64,000 nt of DNA from JACQCF01 sp043742785 (GCA_043742785.1 JAYTXU010000048.1:49209-113208); one strand, 5' to 3'. Shown: positions 35,985-44,324, counted from the first letter of the stretch. The notes: generated by a model from the letters alone, not told the origin. Made by a program: numbers and translations.

Positions 35985-37826
35985 CTAAAAATCACTCAAT
36001 TTTTTCCCCATGAAAGCAACTCGTAACGCATTTAATACAGCCAATAAGTCGATAATCTCTTGAGCAATAGCACCTGCCACAGGAGTTAAATGACCTTTAG
36101 CTGCCAGAAACATGCCAACAACAGATAACAACATACCTCCAAGAGCACTCTGCAAAGCGATACGGCGCATACGCCTTGCAATATGAAAAAGCTCATCTAC
36201 TTTACCTAATGAACTTTCCATAATAACAGCACCTGCAGCTTCCGATGTAATATCACTGTTTTGTCCAAAAGCAACGCCGACAGTAGCCGTTAACAATGCA
36301 GGGGCATCATTAATCCCATCACCTAAATAAATGGTTTTCGATTTAGCCGTTTGTTCCCTCACAATCTCTACTTTCTGTTCTGGGCTCTGACCAGCATAAA
36401 CCGTTTTAATCCCCATTTGATCAGCTAAATAATGAACCTCCTCTTGTCGGTCGCCGGAGACAATCATCACGTCTTCAAATTTATGTCGAGGCCTTAAATG
36501 CTCAATAAAAGAACGCCCTTCAAGGCGTGGTTTATCATGAAACTGTAGCAAAGCAGCTAATTTTCTATCTATAAAAACAACACATTCCAAGCCAGACTTC
36601 AATACAGGCAATACTGCTACATCGTTGGGGTGGTTCTTCAACCAAGCTGATCGCCCTGTAATGCCTACTTCCCGCTCACCTACTAGGCCACGTAATCCTT
36701 CACCAGGACGTTCACTAATTTGTACAGCTTCTAAAGATTTTACATTTAAACTTTTTGCTTCTTCCAAGATGGCCACAGCCAAAGGATGCTTGGAATAACG
36801 TTCAAGGCTGGCCGAAAATTCTAAGATCTGCCAACGGGTAAAACTGTTAAAACAATATACCTCTGTAACATGCGGACGACCGTAAGTCAATGTTCCTGTT
36901 TTATCTAAAATCATGATACGGCATTTATCGGTCTGCTCAAGAATTGCCGGGTCTTTAATAATAATACCTCTTTGAGCACAAAGAGAAATGGCACTGATAA
37001 TCGCAACTGGAATGGCGATTAACAGCGGGCATGGGGTTGCGATAACCATGACAGCTAAGAATCGATGTCCATCGCCGCTTAAAATACCCGCAGCTAACGC
37101 AATGATCACGGCGACTGGCGTATACCAAGCCCCCAATTGATCTCCCAAACGTCTTAATTGTGGACGAGATTGTTGACTGGTATTCATGACTTTCATGATT
37201 TTTGCATAACGTGAATCTTCCGCCTTCTGAGTTGCTTTAATCGTTATCGCCTCTTGGCCATTGATAGCCCCAGAGATAACAGCCGAACCTTTAGTTTTTG
37301 AAATTAAAAATGGTTCGCCAGTCAAAAAAGACTCATCCATTGTGCCGTGACCATCAAGCACAGTCCCATCAACTGGACAAATTTCATGTGGAAATATGAC
37401 GCACTCATCTCCCACACGGATATCTTGTACTGTAATATCCTTAATCCCTCCGGTCTCTTTACGATGCGCCCGGTTAGGCATACGCTTAGACAGGGCCTCC
37501 AAGACCGATGATGCTCGACGCAAAGCATATTGCTCCAAAGCTTCTCCACCGGAAAGCATCAAGACCACTAAAGCACCCGCCAAATATTCTTGAAGTAGTA
37601 CAGAAGTAACAATGGATATGCCTGCCAACAAATCTGAACCAAATTGCTTCTTTAATATTTTCTTAATTAAACCCCAGACAAGAGGAATCCCTCCGAAGAT
37701 TAAAACTATCCATAAAACTCCCTGCGCATTTTGTGCTGGCCAGCCAAACACAAAGCGCATCACCACATAAAAAACAATACCAATCAAAGCTAAAACAGCA
37801 ATTGAGAATTCTTTATTTATTTTCAT
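35985..37826 (-). CDS. Heavy-metal-type P-type ATPase without N-terminal metal-binding domain
   Basis: About 613 residues. It begins directly in membrane helices; the usual HMA domain is missing. The transmembrane metal motif reads ATPCPLLIA, so CPL rather than CPC. Also seen: TGEPFLI in the actuator loop, DKTGTLT with the phosphorylated Asp, HPLAVAI near the HP motif of metal pumps, and GDGINDAPALL. It probably exports a soft or transition metal. I chose the ATG at 37826; the upstream extension has no membrane or domain logic. It lies between two arm-like motif pairs. Confidence 0.9.
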   Translation of the reverse strand: MKINKEFSIAVLALIGIVFYVVMRFVFGWPAQNAQGVLWIVLIFGGIPLVWGLIKKILKKQFGSDLLAGISIVTSVLLQEYLAGALVVLMLSGGEALEQYALRRASSVLEALSKRMPNRAHRKETGGIKDITVQDIRVGDECVIFPHEICPVDGTVLDGHGTMDESFLTGEPFLISKTKGSAVISGAINGQEAITIKATQKAEDSRYAKIMKVMNTSQQSRPQLRRLGDQLGAWYTPVAVIIALAAGILSGDGHRFLAVMVIATPCPLLIAIPVAIISAISLCAQRGIIIKDPAILEQTDKCRIMILDKTGTLTYGRPHVTEVYCFNSFTRWQILEFSASLERYSKHPLAVAILEEAKSLNVKSLEAVQISERPGEGLRGLVGEREVGITGRSAWLKNHPNDVAVLPVLKSGLECVVFIDRKLAALLQFHDKPRLEGRSFIEHLRPRHKFEDVMIVSGDRQEEVHYLADQMGIKTVYAGQSPEQKVEIVREQTAKSKTIYLGDGINDAPALLTATVGVAFGQNSDITSEAAGAVIMESSLGKVDELFHIARRMRRIALQSALGGMLLSVVGMFLAAKGHLTPVAGAIAQEIIDLLAVLNALRVAFMGKKLSDF

Positions 37827-37945
37827 ATATAAAATAATTTTAACACAATTAAAAAATCTTCCGCCATTTAGTTGCAAGAGGTAAGAAATGCTTAATCATT
37901 TACGTAATTTTATTTTGTAGTTTTACTTAATAAACGGTTACTTCA

Positions 37946-37971
37946 TTGCCACCATTTTTCCACTACTATAA
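37946..37971 (+). repeat. Diverged arm-type motif pair (right-end type)
   Basis: TTGCCACCATTTTTCCACTACTATAA differs at about 4 of 26 positions from the motif pair at 39865-39890, which lies at the right end of the neighbouring relic unit. It may mark the right end of the unit that carries the P-type ATPase. Confidence 0.5.
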
Positions 37972-37975
37972 TGAA

Positions 37976-38239
37976 TCAGAGTTCTTTCAATGCTTTAAGA
38001 TCACCTTTGATCAAAGCGAGTTTCTTCTTACGAGTCCAGCCTTGGATTTGCTTCTCTCGCTTTGAAGCTTCGAATTTGGTGGGAAATTCTTCGATGTAAA
38101 GCAGAGTTTTAAACCCAAAATTTCTTGTAAACTTAGCTCCCTTACCATCTTTGTGTTCTGCTATACGACGAGGAACATCATTGGTTGTGCCAGTGTAATA
38201 ACGGCCATCGTTAGTTTCAAGGATGTAAATAAACCACAT
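37976..38239 (-). CDS. GIY-YIG nuclease-superfamily small protein (UPF0213/YhbQ type)
   Basis: 87 residues: WFIYILETNDGRYYTGTTNDVPRRIAEH holds the GIY-YIG-like core (YIL...YTG), and KFEASKREKQIQGWTRKKKLALI carries the catalytic-type Glu region and basic helix. Single-domain members are common and often scattered among mobile regions. They may be DNA nucleases; few are characterised. It sits between two relic island motifs. Confidence 0.88.
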   Translation of the reverse strand: MWFIYILETNDGRYYTGTTNDVPRRIAEHKDGKGAKFTRNFGFKTLLYIEEFPTKFEASKREKQIQGWTRKKKLALIKGDLKALKEL

Positions 38240-38263
38240 GGAGGAATGATATCATACTTTGTG

Positions 38264-38303
38264 CTTCGACTCAGTCGCTTGCCCTGAACCACAGCTGAAG
38301 GGC
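38264..38303. repeat. REP-like short palindromic element
   Basis: CTTCGACTCAGTCGC is followed by GCCCTGAACC and TGAAGGGC, with GCCCT (38281-38285) pairing with AGGGC (38299-38303). It resembles the CCCTGA...GAAGGG palindromes dispersed in many bacterial genomes. It directly abuts the relic att site and may have replaced the rest of the tRNA copy. Confidence 0.45.
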
Positions 38304-38304
38304 T

Positions 38305-38385
38305 GAGCGAGCTACCAGGCGACTTTACAAACCGCTGAATTTAAATGACTTACGACAATTCTTGCCCCTGTTTGCCACTAATCTT
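38305..38385 (-). pseudogene. Degraded second attachment site (tRNA-fMet fragment plus arm sites)
   Basis: AGCGAGCTACCAGGCGACTT matches the same stretch of the left island end at 40111-40130 with two differences. In both places ATGACTTACGACAATT begins 38 bases after GCGAGC, and the TGCC motif pair begins 55 bases after it. The sequence between has drifted. Identical spacing with drifted filler argues for a true older copy of the same att region. The remaining tRNA 3' part is lost. Confidence 0.75.
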
Positions 38386-38404
38386 ACCCCAAGTATTCGA
38401 CTGA

Positions 38405-39352
38405 TTAAAACCTTACTTCCGTCCCCAACGTCCATTCAAAGCCCTGCTCTTGGGCATATCCATTCAACTTTTGTGAAATAGGATATAGAAATGTCCCCGT
38501 AAAACTTAAATTCTTATTGGCATTGACCTTAATCGCCGGTCCCATTAAAACTGTCTGTCCTCCGCTATCTATATTCTTTACTCCATTCGTCTTTTCTTTC
38601 CATTCGTCCTGAAAGACAGTATCTAGCCCAATACGCGTTTGAAAATTCTTTGCACTAGGATTAATCAAATAATCGCCGTAAAGGGACGCCGTGAATAAAT
38701 CCCCATATTCAAAACCTTGCGAACCTTTAGTTGTAAATACTCGGGAGGCATTGGCTGTAACAGAAAATCTGTCTAGCTGAAACTTATATATACCGCCGAC
38801 GATATAATTATATGCCCCAGAACCTGGTTGCATATCTGTTTCAAATCGATCTCCTTGGAAACTTTTTCTATGCGTATCGCCCGTTGGGAATTTCACTCCA
38901 CCGGCTAAGCTGGCTCCGTTATGATCATTATGCCAAAAACGGTAATCACCTAATAACTGCACGTCTCCTAAACCTTTGGATGTCTGTTTAGCTCCTAAAT
39001 TATCCACATCTTCAAATTCAATTGCACTACGAACCATGTACGGAAGATCAACCATCACATTAAGATCATCCGTTATATAACGGCCAATTTCATAATGATG
39101 GGTAATATCTGTTGTTTTATCGTGAACATCATGGTCGTCATTCATAAGACCATTCTGGCGTTCAGCACTTTTCTCACGCCACACAAGTTGGTCATATATA
39201 TACCTGATATACCACTTCTTATCCGAATCCTGCCCGTCACTCTTACCTAATTGACAGACGGTACAGCCACAAGTACTGCACGCATAACTATTAGAAATAA
39301 ATGCAAAGAATACAATAAACATAAGAGATAAAATGTAACTGATTTTACGCAT
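38405..39352 (-). CDS. Outer-membrane barrel protein with Cys-rich N terminus
   Basis: About 315 residues. A signal peptide (ISYILSLMFIVFFAFISNSYA) is followed at once by CSTCGCTVC. The rest is alternating beta strands and turns ending in WTLGTEVRF, a C-terminal aromatic typical of outer-membrane barrels. Segments such as GLGDVQLLGDYRFW and GGVKFPTGD recall the MetA-pathway/transporter-like barrel family. The Cys cluster could bind metal. The start at 39352 has AAGGAG six bases upstream. It follows a small His/Cys protein in what may be a two-gene metal-handling operon. Confidence 0.78.
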   Translation of the reverse strand: MRKISYILSLMFIVFFAFISNSYACSTCGCTVCQLGKSDGQDSDKKWYIRYIYDQLVWREKSAERQNGLMNDDHDVHDKTTDITHHYEIGRYITDDLNVMVDLPYMVRSAIEFEDVDNLGAKQTSKGLGDVQLLGDYRFWHNDHNGASLAGGVKFPTGDTHRKSFQGDRFETDMQPGSGAYNYIVGGIYKFQLDRFSVTANASRVFTTKGSQGFEYGDLFTASLYGDYLINPSAKNFQTRIGLDTVFQDEWKEKTNGVKNIDSGGQTVLMGPAIKVNANKNLSFTGTFLYPISQKLNGYAQEQGFEWTLGTEVRF

Positions 39353-39440
39353 CATAGACTCCTTATAAATTTTAAAAATTACTAAACAGACAGGTGGAAG
39401 CACCTATCTGAACAAAGAACGAGAAAAATAATGAAAGGAT

Positions 39441-39797
39441 TTATACTTTTGGGACGTGTTCGATGGACGGAAGGAAAGGTTTTGCTTCTGCTAAAAGCAT
39501 TTCACGATTAAGCAGAAAAACATTCAAAACATTTTGTGTTTGGGTGTTTGAAGCAAGGTAATAATTCCCCGCCCCACCGCTTGATGCGGAAGATTCTTTA
39601 TTACTGCCAGAGTTACCTTTAAAGCCATAACCTTCTATAGGACTTCTCTTGACTTTAGCTTCCATATGATGGCACATACAAATGGCACGCTGACCATCGC
39701 AGGTAATTTTCTCTTGGGAAGGCTTAATGAAAATACCTAAAGGAAGTATCCAAATAAGAAACAAACAAATAGTAAGTAATGCGGCATGTCGGCGCAT
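39441..39797 (-). CDS. Small exported protein with His/Cys motif
   Basis: 118 residues with one N-terminal hydrophobic segment (LLTICLFLIWILPLGIFI). Then CDGQRAICMCHHMEAKVKR, a likely metal-binding cluster, and a Gly/Ser-rich linker (GNSGSNKESSASSGGAGNYY). It is 88 bp upstream of the barrel gene on the same strand and shares its Cys-rich character. The nearby P-type ATPase may belong to the same metal theme. Family not recognised. Confidence 0.7.
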   Translation of the reverse strand: MRRHAALLTICLFLIWILPLGIFIKPSQEKITCDGQRAICMCHHMEAKVKRSPIEGYGFKGNSGSNKESSASSGGAGNYYLASNTQTQNVLNVFLLNREMLLAEAKPFLPSIEHVPKV

Positions 39798-39864
39798 GGG
39801 ATTTACTATACTTAGAAAAACTAAAATCTCAAGATATTAAAAACAGAAAGATTCACTTAAATTC

Positions 39865-39890
39865 TTGCCACTATTTTGCCACTACTTTAG
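39865..39890 (+). repeat. Arm-type motif pair (right-end type)
   Basis: TTGCCACTATTTTGCCACTACTTTAG lies about 197 bases from the CCA end of the tRNA fragment at 40062. The island's right end has a near match (51832-51857) about 184 bases from the CCA end of the intact tRNA. Equivalent placement supports an integrase-binding role. Confidence 0.65.
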
Positions 39891-40024
39891 CTATCAACGT
39901 GAAGCAACTATTAGGTAGGGATGGTTAACTAAAGATATTCATCGTCGGTAAACTGCAAACGAAGCACAACCTGCGCCCCCTCGACGATAAATTATGAAAA
40001 AGTTTAAATATAATCTAGGCAAAG

Positions 40025-40056
40025 AAAAACCCGACCTCCTCGTCGGAAATCGGGTT
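40025..40056 (-). terminator. Terminator beside the displaced tRNA fragment
   Basis: On the minus strand AACCCGA pairs with TCGGGTT, or alternatively CCGAC with GTCGG, and GTTTTT follows. It would have ended the tRNA transcript when this was the functional 3' end. Confidence 0.7.
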
Positions 40057-40061
40057 ATCTT

Positions 40062-40125
40062 ATGGTTGCGGGGACCAGATTTGAACTGATGACCTCTAGG
40101 TTATGAGCCTAGCGAGCTACCGGGC
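40062..40125 (-). pseudogene. attL: 64-bp fragment of tRNA-fMet
   Basis: A perfect copy of 52015-52078, covering the tRNA from the D loop through anticodon CAU to CCA. The 5' acceptor strand and the first part of the D arm are missing (GACTCTTCC follows instead of TGCTCCACCCCGCG). It cannot fold as a tRNA and marks the left end of the integrated island. Confidence 0.92.
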
Positions 40126-40149
40126 GACTCTTCCATTCATTGAAATTAC

Positions 40150-40190
40150 ATGACTTACGACAATTTCTGCCACTATTTGCCACTATTTTT
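40150..40190 (+). repeat. Left-end arm-type motif pair of the island
   Basis: CTGCCACTATTTGCCACTA (40167-40185) after ATGACTTACGACAATT. The two TGCCACTA copies are 10 bases apart. The stop codon of the MazG gene lies inside the second copy, so the arm region doubles as coding sequence. Confidence 0.65.
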
Positions 40191-40556
40191 ATAAAACGTA
40201 TATTTCTTTATACTGCCTTTGGCTAACTTTACAGGATATTTTTTCTCATTCTTCTTTATCTTATTAAGAATCACACTTTCAAAATCAATTCCGTATAAAT
40301 TACAAAAATCTATTAAATAAATAGCTATATCAGCAACCTCATCTTCAATTTCAGACCTTTTGTCCTTATCGCTTAAAACCTTGACCGCTTCTTCAACGGT
40401 ATTAGTCCACTGGAAATGCTCCATTAATTCAGCTGCCTCAATAGACAAAGACATACTTAGGTTCTTGGGTGAATGAAATTGCTCCCAATCTCTTTCCCGA
40501 ACAAAACTATTAATCTTTCCTCTTAATTGTTGAAATGTATTCTTATGTTTGCTCAT
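40173..40556 (-). CDS. MazG-like nucleotide pyrophosphohydrolase
   Basis: 127 residues with the all-alpha NTP pyrophosphatase motifs: LSIEAAELMEHFQW (EExxE-like metal site) and EDEVADIAIYLIDFCNLYGID, ending in KKNEKKYPVKLAKGS. It resembles RS21-C6/dCTP pyrophosphatase-type enzymes that hydrolyse (d)NTPs to monophosphates. On an island next to restriction genes it may clear modified nucleotides or starve phage. It is complete; its last codons overlap the island's left arm site. Confidence 0.92.
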   Translation of the reverse strand: MSKHKNTFQQLRGKINSFVRERDWEQFHSPKNLSMSLSIEAAELMEHFQWTNTVEEAVKVLSDKDKRSEIEDEVADIAIYLIDFCNLYGIDFESVILNKIKKNEKKYPVKLAKGSIKKYTFYKNSGK

Positions 40557-40583
40557 TATTTAATCTCCATAGATACCTCTTAA

Positions 40584-40624
40584 TTGACAGCGCTGCTCAT
40601 GAGATATATACTATCATTTCTCAT
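40584..40624 (+). promoter_or_regulatory. Promoter of the restriction gene with overlapping inverted repeat
   Basis: TTGACA (40584-40589), exactly 17 bases, TATACT (40607-40612). The inverted repeat ATGAGA (40599-40604) and TCTCAT (40619-40624) straddles the -10. A repressor there would delay nuclease expression. No separate controller gene is present; the N-terminal extension of the methyltransferase is one candidate binder. Confidence 0.75.
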
Positions 40625-40660
40625 TATAAATAAAAGTTTCGACTGAAAGAGTGCTCAACA

Positions 40661-41314
40661 ATGACCGTACAAGATGATCGCAGGGAAATCGAATTAATAA
40701 AACTATTTAATCTGGAACGTGCGCCTGATGCAGGTCGCAGCGATACTGATGCGTATCTTAAAGTTAATGGAAAAAATCTTCCTTTTGAACTTAAATCTAC
40801 AACCACCGGATCTGTTACTACCGTGCGAGATTTTGGTCCAGACCATATTAAAAAATGGAAAGAAAAACACTGGCTGATTGGAGTATACAATCCAACTAAT
40901 CAAAAACTTCAATACTGTTTATATGGATCTATTAAGATGATGGCGCCATGGATCAGTGAAAAGGAGGAGTATATCCGTGCAGATTGGGAGCTTTCAAAAG
41001 AAGTCCCTGATAAAATAACAATGGATATATTAATAAAAATTGTTGGAAAAAAGAAAATTTATACTTTTCAAGATGCTGTAAAACTACAAAAGAAACAATA
41101 CTCTATCCAAAAGTATAAAAGTTTAATGGATGTTGATTCAGGCTATTCTCCGCAACGAATGCTGGAAATTCTTAAAGATAGATGTAAATATCTTCTGCAG
41201 CGTGGATCAACATTAAACAACCCGCACATTCCACAATCCTATTTTGAAGAATGGGAAAAAATCACCGGTAGTTACGCTGAGACACTAAGAAAAATTATCC
41301 TTCAACACCTATAA
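40661..41314 (+). CDS. Putative type II restriction endonuclease (PD-(D/E)XK type)
   Basis: 217 residues, no membrane segment. DAGRSDTDAYLKVNGKNLPFELKSTTTG fits a PD-(D/E)XK core, with SDTDA for the acidic residue and ELKS for the E-x-K. It converges on the cytosine methyltransferase with a six-base overlap of the 3' ends, the usual layout of a cognate pair. A full promoter lies upstream. The recognition site is unknown. The nuclease call rests on this motif and on context. Confidence 0.8.
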   Translation: MTVQDDRREIELIKLFNLERAPDAGRSDTDAYLKVNGKNLPFELKSTTTGSVTTVRDFGPDHIKKWKEKHWLIGVYNPTNQKLQYCLYGSIKMMAPWISEKEEYIRADWELSKEVPDKITMDILIKIVGKKKIYTFQDAVKLQKKQYSIQKYKSLMDVDSGYSPQRMLEILKDRCKYLLQRGSTLNNPHIPQSYFEEWEKITGSYAETLRKIILQHL

Positions 41315-42526
41315 AAATATTTTAGCAATAGATTTTGCTAAGTTATAAGCGACTGGTGGGCAAACTGAATTACCTATTTGTCCTGCAGCTTTATAGACGG
41401 GGCCTTCGAATTTCCACGACTCAGGAAATCCTTGCATAATTCCAACATCAGGCACTGAAAGACGAACATGATTATCCCTCGCACCAAAAGCCTTAGCCAT
41501 GTATCGGTTTTCTTGCACACCATTAGGCCATATTTTAAGCTTCTCATATATCCTTTGAGAACTTGTGCTACTTAAAATAGAAGTCGTATGCCGAGGGCCA
41601 GTAAGCGTGCTGCGCAGCGTTGGTGCTAAACAATCATACCCAATATCTTCTAATCCCAAAGCTTCCCTTATCCCCATACATCTTTTTAAAGGACTGATCG
41701 CTGGGATTAGGCCAAACTCTAACTGCGACTCTTCATTATCTTTAAGATAGTGAAAGGAATGTGTTGGTGTTGGCTGTTCATAAGCATTTGATGCTCTTTT
41801 ATTCTTGATACCAATAAAAATTATACGTGTTCGAACCTGGGGAACTCCAAAAGAAGCCGCATGTATCTTAAAACAATGTATTGTGTATTCTTTTAAAGGT
41901 AAGAATAAAGTATTCTTAAGATAATCTTTAAACTTATCATTCAAAAGACCAGGAACATTTTCTGCCAAGAAAACTTTAGGTTTTATAATATTCACCGCAC
42001 GCACAAACTGCGGAATCATATCTCTGACATCATCTTCACCCTTTTGTTTCCCCGACGTTGAAAAAGGCTGACAAGGAGGCCCTCCATGAACAACATCAAC
42101 TTTACCTGCATACTTCTCCCAATTAATCTTCGTTACATCTCCATCATTTCCTGAAAAAACCTTCCACTCAGGACGATTCAAAGAAAGAGTTTTCCCGGCA
42201 AAATCCAACAACTCATATGACGCTACATGCGTAAAGCCCGCTAAATCAAAACCTAAGTCTAAGCCACCGCCTCCGCTAAATAGGGACAAGGATTTTAATC
42301 CATGTACTTTGCATTTAGGCATCAACTTCTCAGGCCGTAAATTAGGTTGGTTGATTTTAAATTCTTGATTTGATTTAACTAGAGCTAAAGCATTTTGTCT
42401 AGCTAGGTGAGAATTCTGTGATCGGATTCGATATTTATGAGCTTCCTTTTTCGTAATATCCCATCCAGAATACCACGAAGCATTAATTCCAGAAGCTGTA
42501 TATGCCGTATCAATTTTATTTACCAT
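41309..42526 (-). CDS. DNA (cytosine-5)-methyltransferase of the restriction-modification system
   Basis: 405 residues. After about 75 extra residues come motif I (LSLFSGGGGLDLGFDLAGF), motif IV with the catalytic Cys (GGPPCQPFS), motif VI (LAENVPG), motif VIII (QVRTRIIFIG) and motif X (GNSVCPPVAYNLAKSI). The stretch between VIII and X is the target-recognition domain. The Lys/Arg-rich N-terminal extension could bind DNA for self-regulation. It follows vsr by 30 bp. Confidence 0.95.
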   Translation of the reverse strand: MVNKIDTAYTASGINASWYSGWDITKKEAHKYRIRSQNSHLARQNALALVKSNQEFKINQPNLRPEKLMPKCKVHGLKSLSLFSGGGGLDLGFDLAGFTHVASYELLDFAGKTLSLNRPEWKVFSGNDGDVTKINWEKYAGKVDVVHGGPPCQPFSTSGKQKGEDDVRDMIPQFVRAVNIIKPKVFLAENVPGLLNDKFKDYLKNTLFLPLKEYTIHCFKIHAASFGVPQVRTRIIFIGIKNKRASNAYEQPTPTHSFHYLKDNEESQLEFGLIPAISPLKRCMGIREALGLEDIGYDCLAPTLRSTLTGPRHTTSILSSTSSQRIYEKLKIWPNGVQENRYMAKAFGARDNHVRLSVPDVGIMQGFPESWKFEGPVYKAAGQIGNSVCPPVAYNLAKSIAKIFL

Positions 42527-42556
42527 TGTGTTTATTTTAACATACCCTTATTGATT

Positions 42557-42973
42557 CTAAAAACTATTCTCAATTAATTTTTCTCCTAAATCATCAAATA
42601 ATTTATCTTTCTGTATAGTTTGACACTCCCATATAGTAATCACTTTCCATCTACTTTTTAGCATTTCTAATTTATTTAATTTATCTCTCTCTGTATTTTT
42701 CTTAAATTTTTTAACCCAAAAAGTTCTGTTGGACTTTGGAATAAACGCTCTTTTACAACCCTTGTGCTGATGCCAGAAACAGCCATTAACAAAGATTAGA
42801 ATTTTATATTTAGGTATGATTATGTCAGGTTTGCCTGGTAAATCCTTGGGATGTAAACGGAATCTATACCCCATTTTATGTAATGTACTCCGTACAATCT
42901 TTTCTGGACTAGTATTTTTAGACCTTATTAAAGACATGTTCCAGCTTCTTTTACGTTTGGTTAAAGTATCCAT
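42557..42973 (-). CDS. vsr: Very short patch repair endonuclease (Vsr)
   Basis: 138 residues: RSWNMSLIRSKNTSPEKIVRSTLHKMGYRFRLHPKDLPGKPDIIIPKYKILIFVNGCFWHQHKGC. The Asp of KPDI is catalytic and the Cys/His cluster binds zinc. It nicks at T:G mismatches left by deamination of 5-methylcytosine, protecting the methyltransferase's own sites. It is upstream of the methyltransferase in one operon. Confidence 0.96.
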   Translation of the reverse strand: MDTLTKRKRSWNMSLIRSKNTSPEKIVRSTLHKMGYRFRLHPKDLPGKPDIIIPKYKILIFVNGCFWHQHKGCKRAFIPKSNRTFWVKKFKKNTERDKLNKLEMLKSRWKVITIWECQTIQKDKLFDDLGEKLIENSF

Positions 42974-43051
42974 ATTGTTTTCAAAAAGACCTTTTGGGGA
43001 TTTTTTAAAGTAGAATCAAGTATGTACTGGTTGGGGAAACCAATGATCGAA

Positions 43052-44140
43052 TTATAGCACTGATAATTTTGTAATAGCAAGGGCTTTTTGCCTCCCCTCT
43101 TCTGTTGTTTTTATATAAGACATAAAACTTTCAACATCCGTGTGGCCTGTTATAGCCATAGCATCCTTAATGTTGACACCAGCGTTTATAAGTTTGTTTG
43201 CAACAAAATATCTAAAACAATGTGGTGTTATATGATTTAACCCGTGTTGAACACATACTCGATTTAAATAATCACGGTATGTATTAGATGAAATTTTCCT
43301 CTCAGCAAAATTAGTAAAAAGATATTCTTGGTTAGGGTGTTTCATTAAAGCCTGTTTAATGACCGCGGCTAACTCTTCATCAATTGGGACTTCCCCAGCT
43401 TCCTTAGTCTTGGTAATCTCTGGCCGTACAACAATCTTTATTGGATTCCCTTTTTCATCTTTAAGCACATCCTTCTTTTCATAAAGCGTAGTTTCCTCAA
43501 CACGATGACCAACCCTAACCAAAAAGGTAGTTAATTCTTCATAACTTGGATCTCCTTTAACAGCCTTTAAGATAGTTTTAATCTCAAAATCTGTCGGCAA
43601 ATGCTTTTTCTCTGGCCTAGCCTGTCGTGAGGGAATCTTACTAACTGAACTAAAAATATTCTCCCCAATAAACCTCGACTCCTTAAATTTCCTAAATATA
43701 GCTCGAAGTTTTGAAATATCAGTGTTAATTCCTGAAGGAGTCTTGTTTGAAAGACCCAGTAAATGATCCTTATATTTTAAACCCTGTTCAATAGTTAACT
43801 GACGGACATAAATTATTTCTGGATAATTCACCTTCATAAAATTTGTAAAGTGTCCATAGATACACTGTGATCTCTGCAGGGTGTTTGTTTTAAGAATTTT
43901 CTCGTTAACTGTAGCGTAATGCTCTATGGCTTGCTCAAAAGTTACTTCACCCGCTTCCAAAACCCTTCCAGAAGCGACCTGAGAGGTCTCCATACGCTTT
44001 AAACGTATGATATAGGCCTCGCCTTCGGTTTTTACATGAACGGTCTCTACAATTCGTTTTTTATTAATATAATAATTAATTTCAAACGAACCCGATCGTT
44101 TCCGAACACCAGGAAATTTATTTCTTTTATTTTGCGCCAT
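43052..44140 (-). CDS. Tyrosine recombinase (island integrase)
   Basis: About 362 residues from the ATG at 44140. An N-terminal Arm-DNA-binding-like basic part (FPGVRKRSGSFEINYYINKKR) precedes a SAM-like core-binding domain (VTFEQAIEHYATVNEKIL). The catalytic domain has an Arg in RVGHRVEETTLY, HxxR in HCFRYFVANKL, GHTD, and the Tyr in FMSYIKT. It should insert and excise the island at the tRNA-fMet 3' region, with the paired TTGCCACTA motifs as arm sites. It overlaps the excisionase-like gene by 14 bases. Confidence 0.93.
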   Translation of the reverse strand: MAQNKRNKFPGVRKRSGSFEINYYINKKRIVETVHVKTEGEAYIIRLKRMETSQVASGRVLEAGEVTFEQAIEHYATVNEKILKTNTLQRSQCIYGHFTNFMKVNYPEIIYVRQLTIEQGLKYKDHLLGLSNKTPSGINTDISKLRAIFRKFKESRFIGENIFSSVSKIPSRQARPEKKHLPTDFEIKTILKAVKGDPSYEELTTFLVRVGHRVEETTLYEKKDVLKDEKGNPIKIVVRPEITKTKEAGEVPIDEELAAVIKQALMKHPNQEYLFTNFAERKISSNTYRDYLNRVCVQHGLNHITPHCFRYFVANKLINAGVNIKDAMAITGHTDVESFMSYIKTTEEGRQKALAITKLSVL

Positions 44141-44315
44141 TATTCTTAAGATGCCTTCTCTCAAACTCAATTCTTGCCTCATAAGGAATCCTGTAATGCC
44201 TCCCAACTTTTAGAACGCCCTTAAACTCACCTTCTCGTATCATTTTCCAAACAGTAGTTTTAGGAATTTGATAAAGTTGCGATAACGCGTCCGGTGTATA
44301 AAATGTGCTAGTCAT
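44127..44315 (-). CDS. Excisionase-like/AlpA-type helix-turn-helix protein
   Basis: 62 residues: YTPDALSQLYQIPKTTVWKMIREGEFKGVLKVGRHYRIPYEARIEFERR, the MerR-like winged helix of the DNA-binding domain excisionase family. Its overlap with the integrase start means coupled translation. It likely bends att DNA to favour excision or regulates the integrase. Confidence 0.9.
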   Translation of the reverse strand: MTSTFYTPDALSQLYQIPKTTVWKMIREGEFKGVLKVGRHYRIPYEARIEFERRHLKNNGAK

Positions 44316-44324
44316 ACGCCCCCT

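Larger units (their letters stand above)
38307..40125. mobile_element. Relic island unit stacked beside the 12-kb island
   Basis: It is bounded on the left by the degraded att site at 38305-38385. On the right lie a right-end motif pair (39865-39890) and the tRNA fragment at 40062-40125. Before that tRNA fragment stands CGACGATAAATTA, which parallels CGACGATGAAATTA before the intact tRNA at 52016. Its cargo is the barrel protein and the small His/Cys protein. It has no integrase of its own, so it was moved by another copy or has lost it. Confidence 0.6.

Noticed and set aside
40062..40138. A second working tRNA-Met gene
   Set aside because: The 5' acceptor strand and part of the D arm are replaced by unrelated sequence, so no cloverleaf can form; it is the attL fragment.
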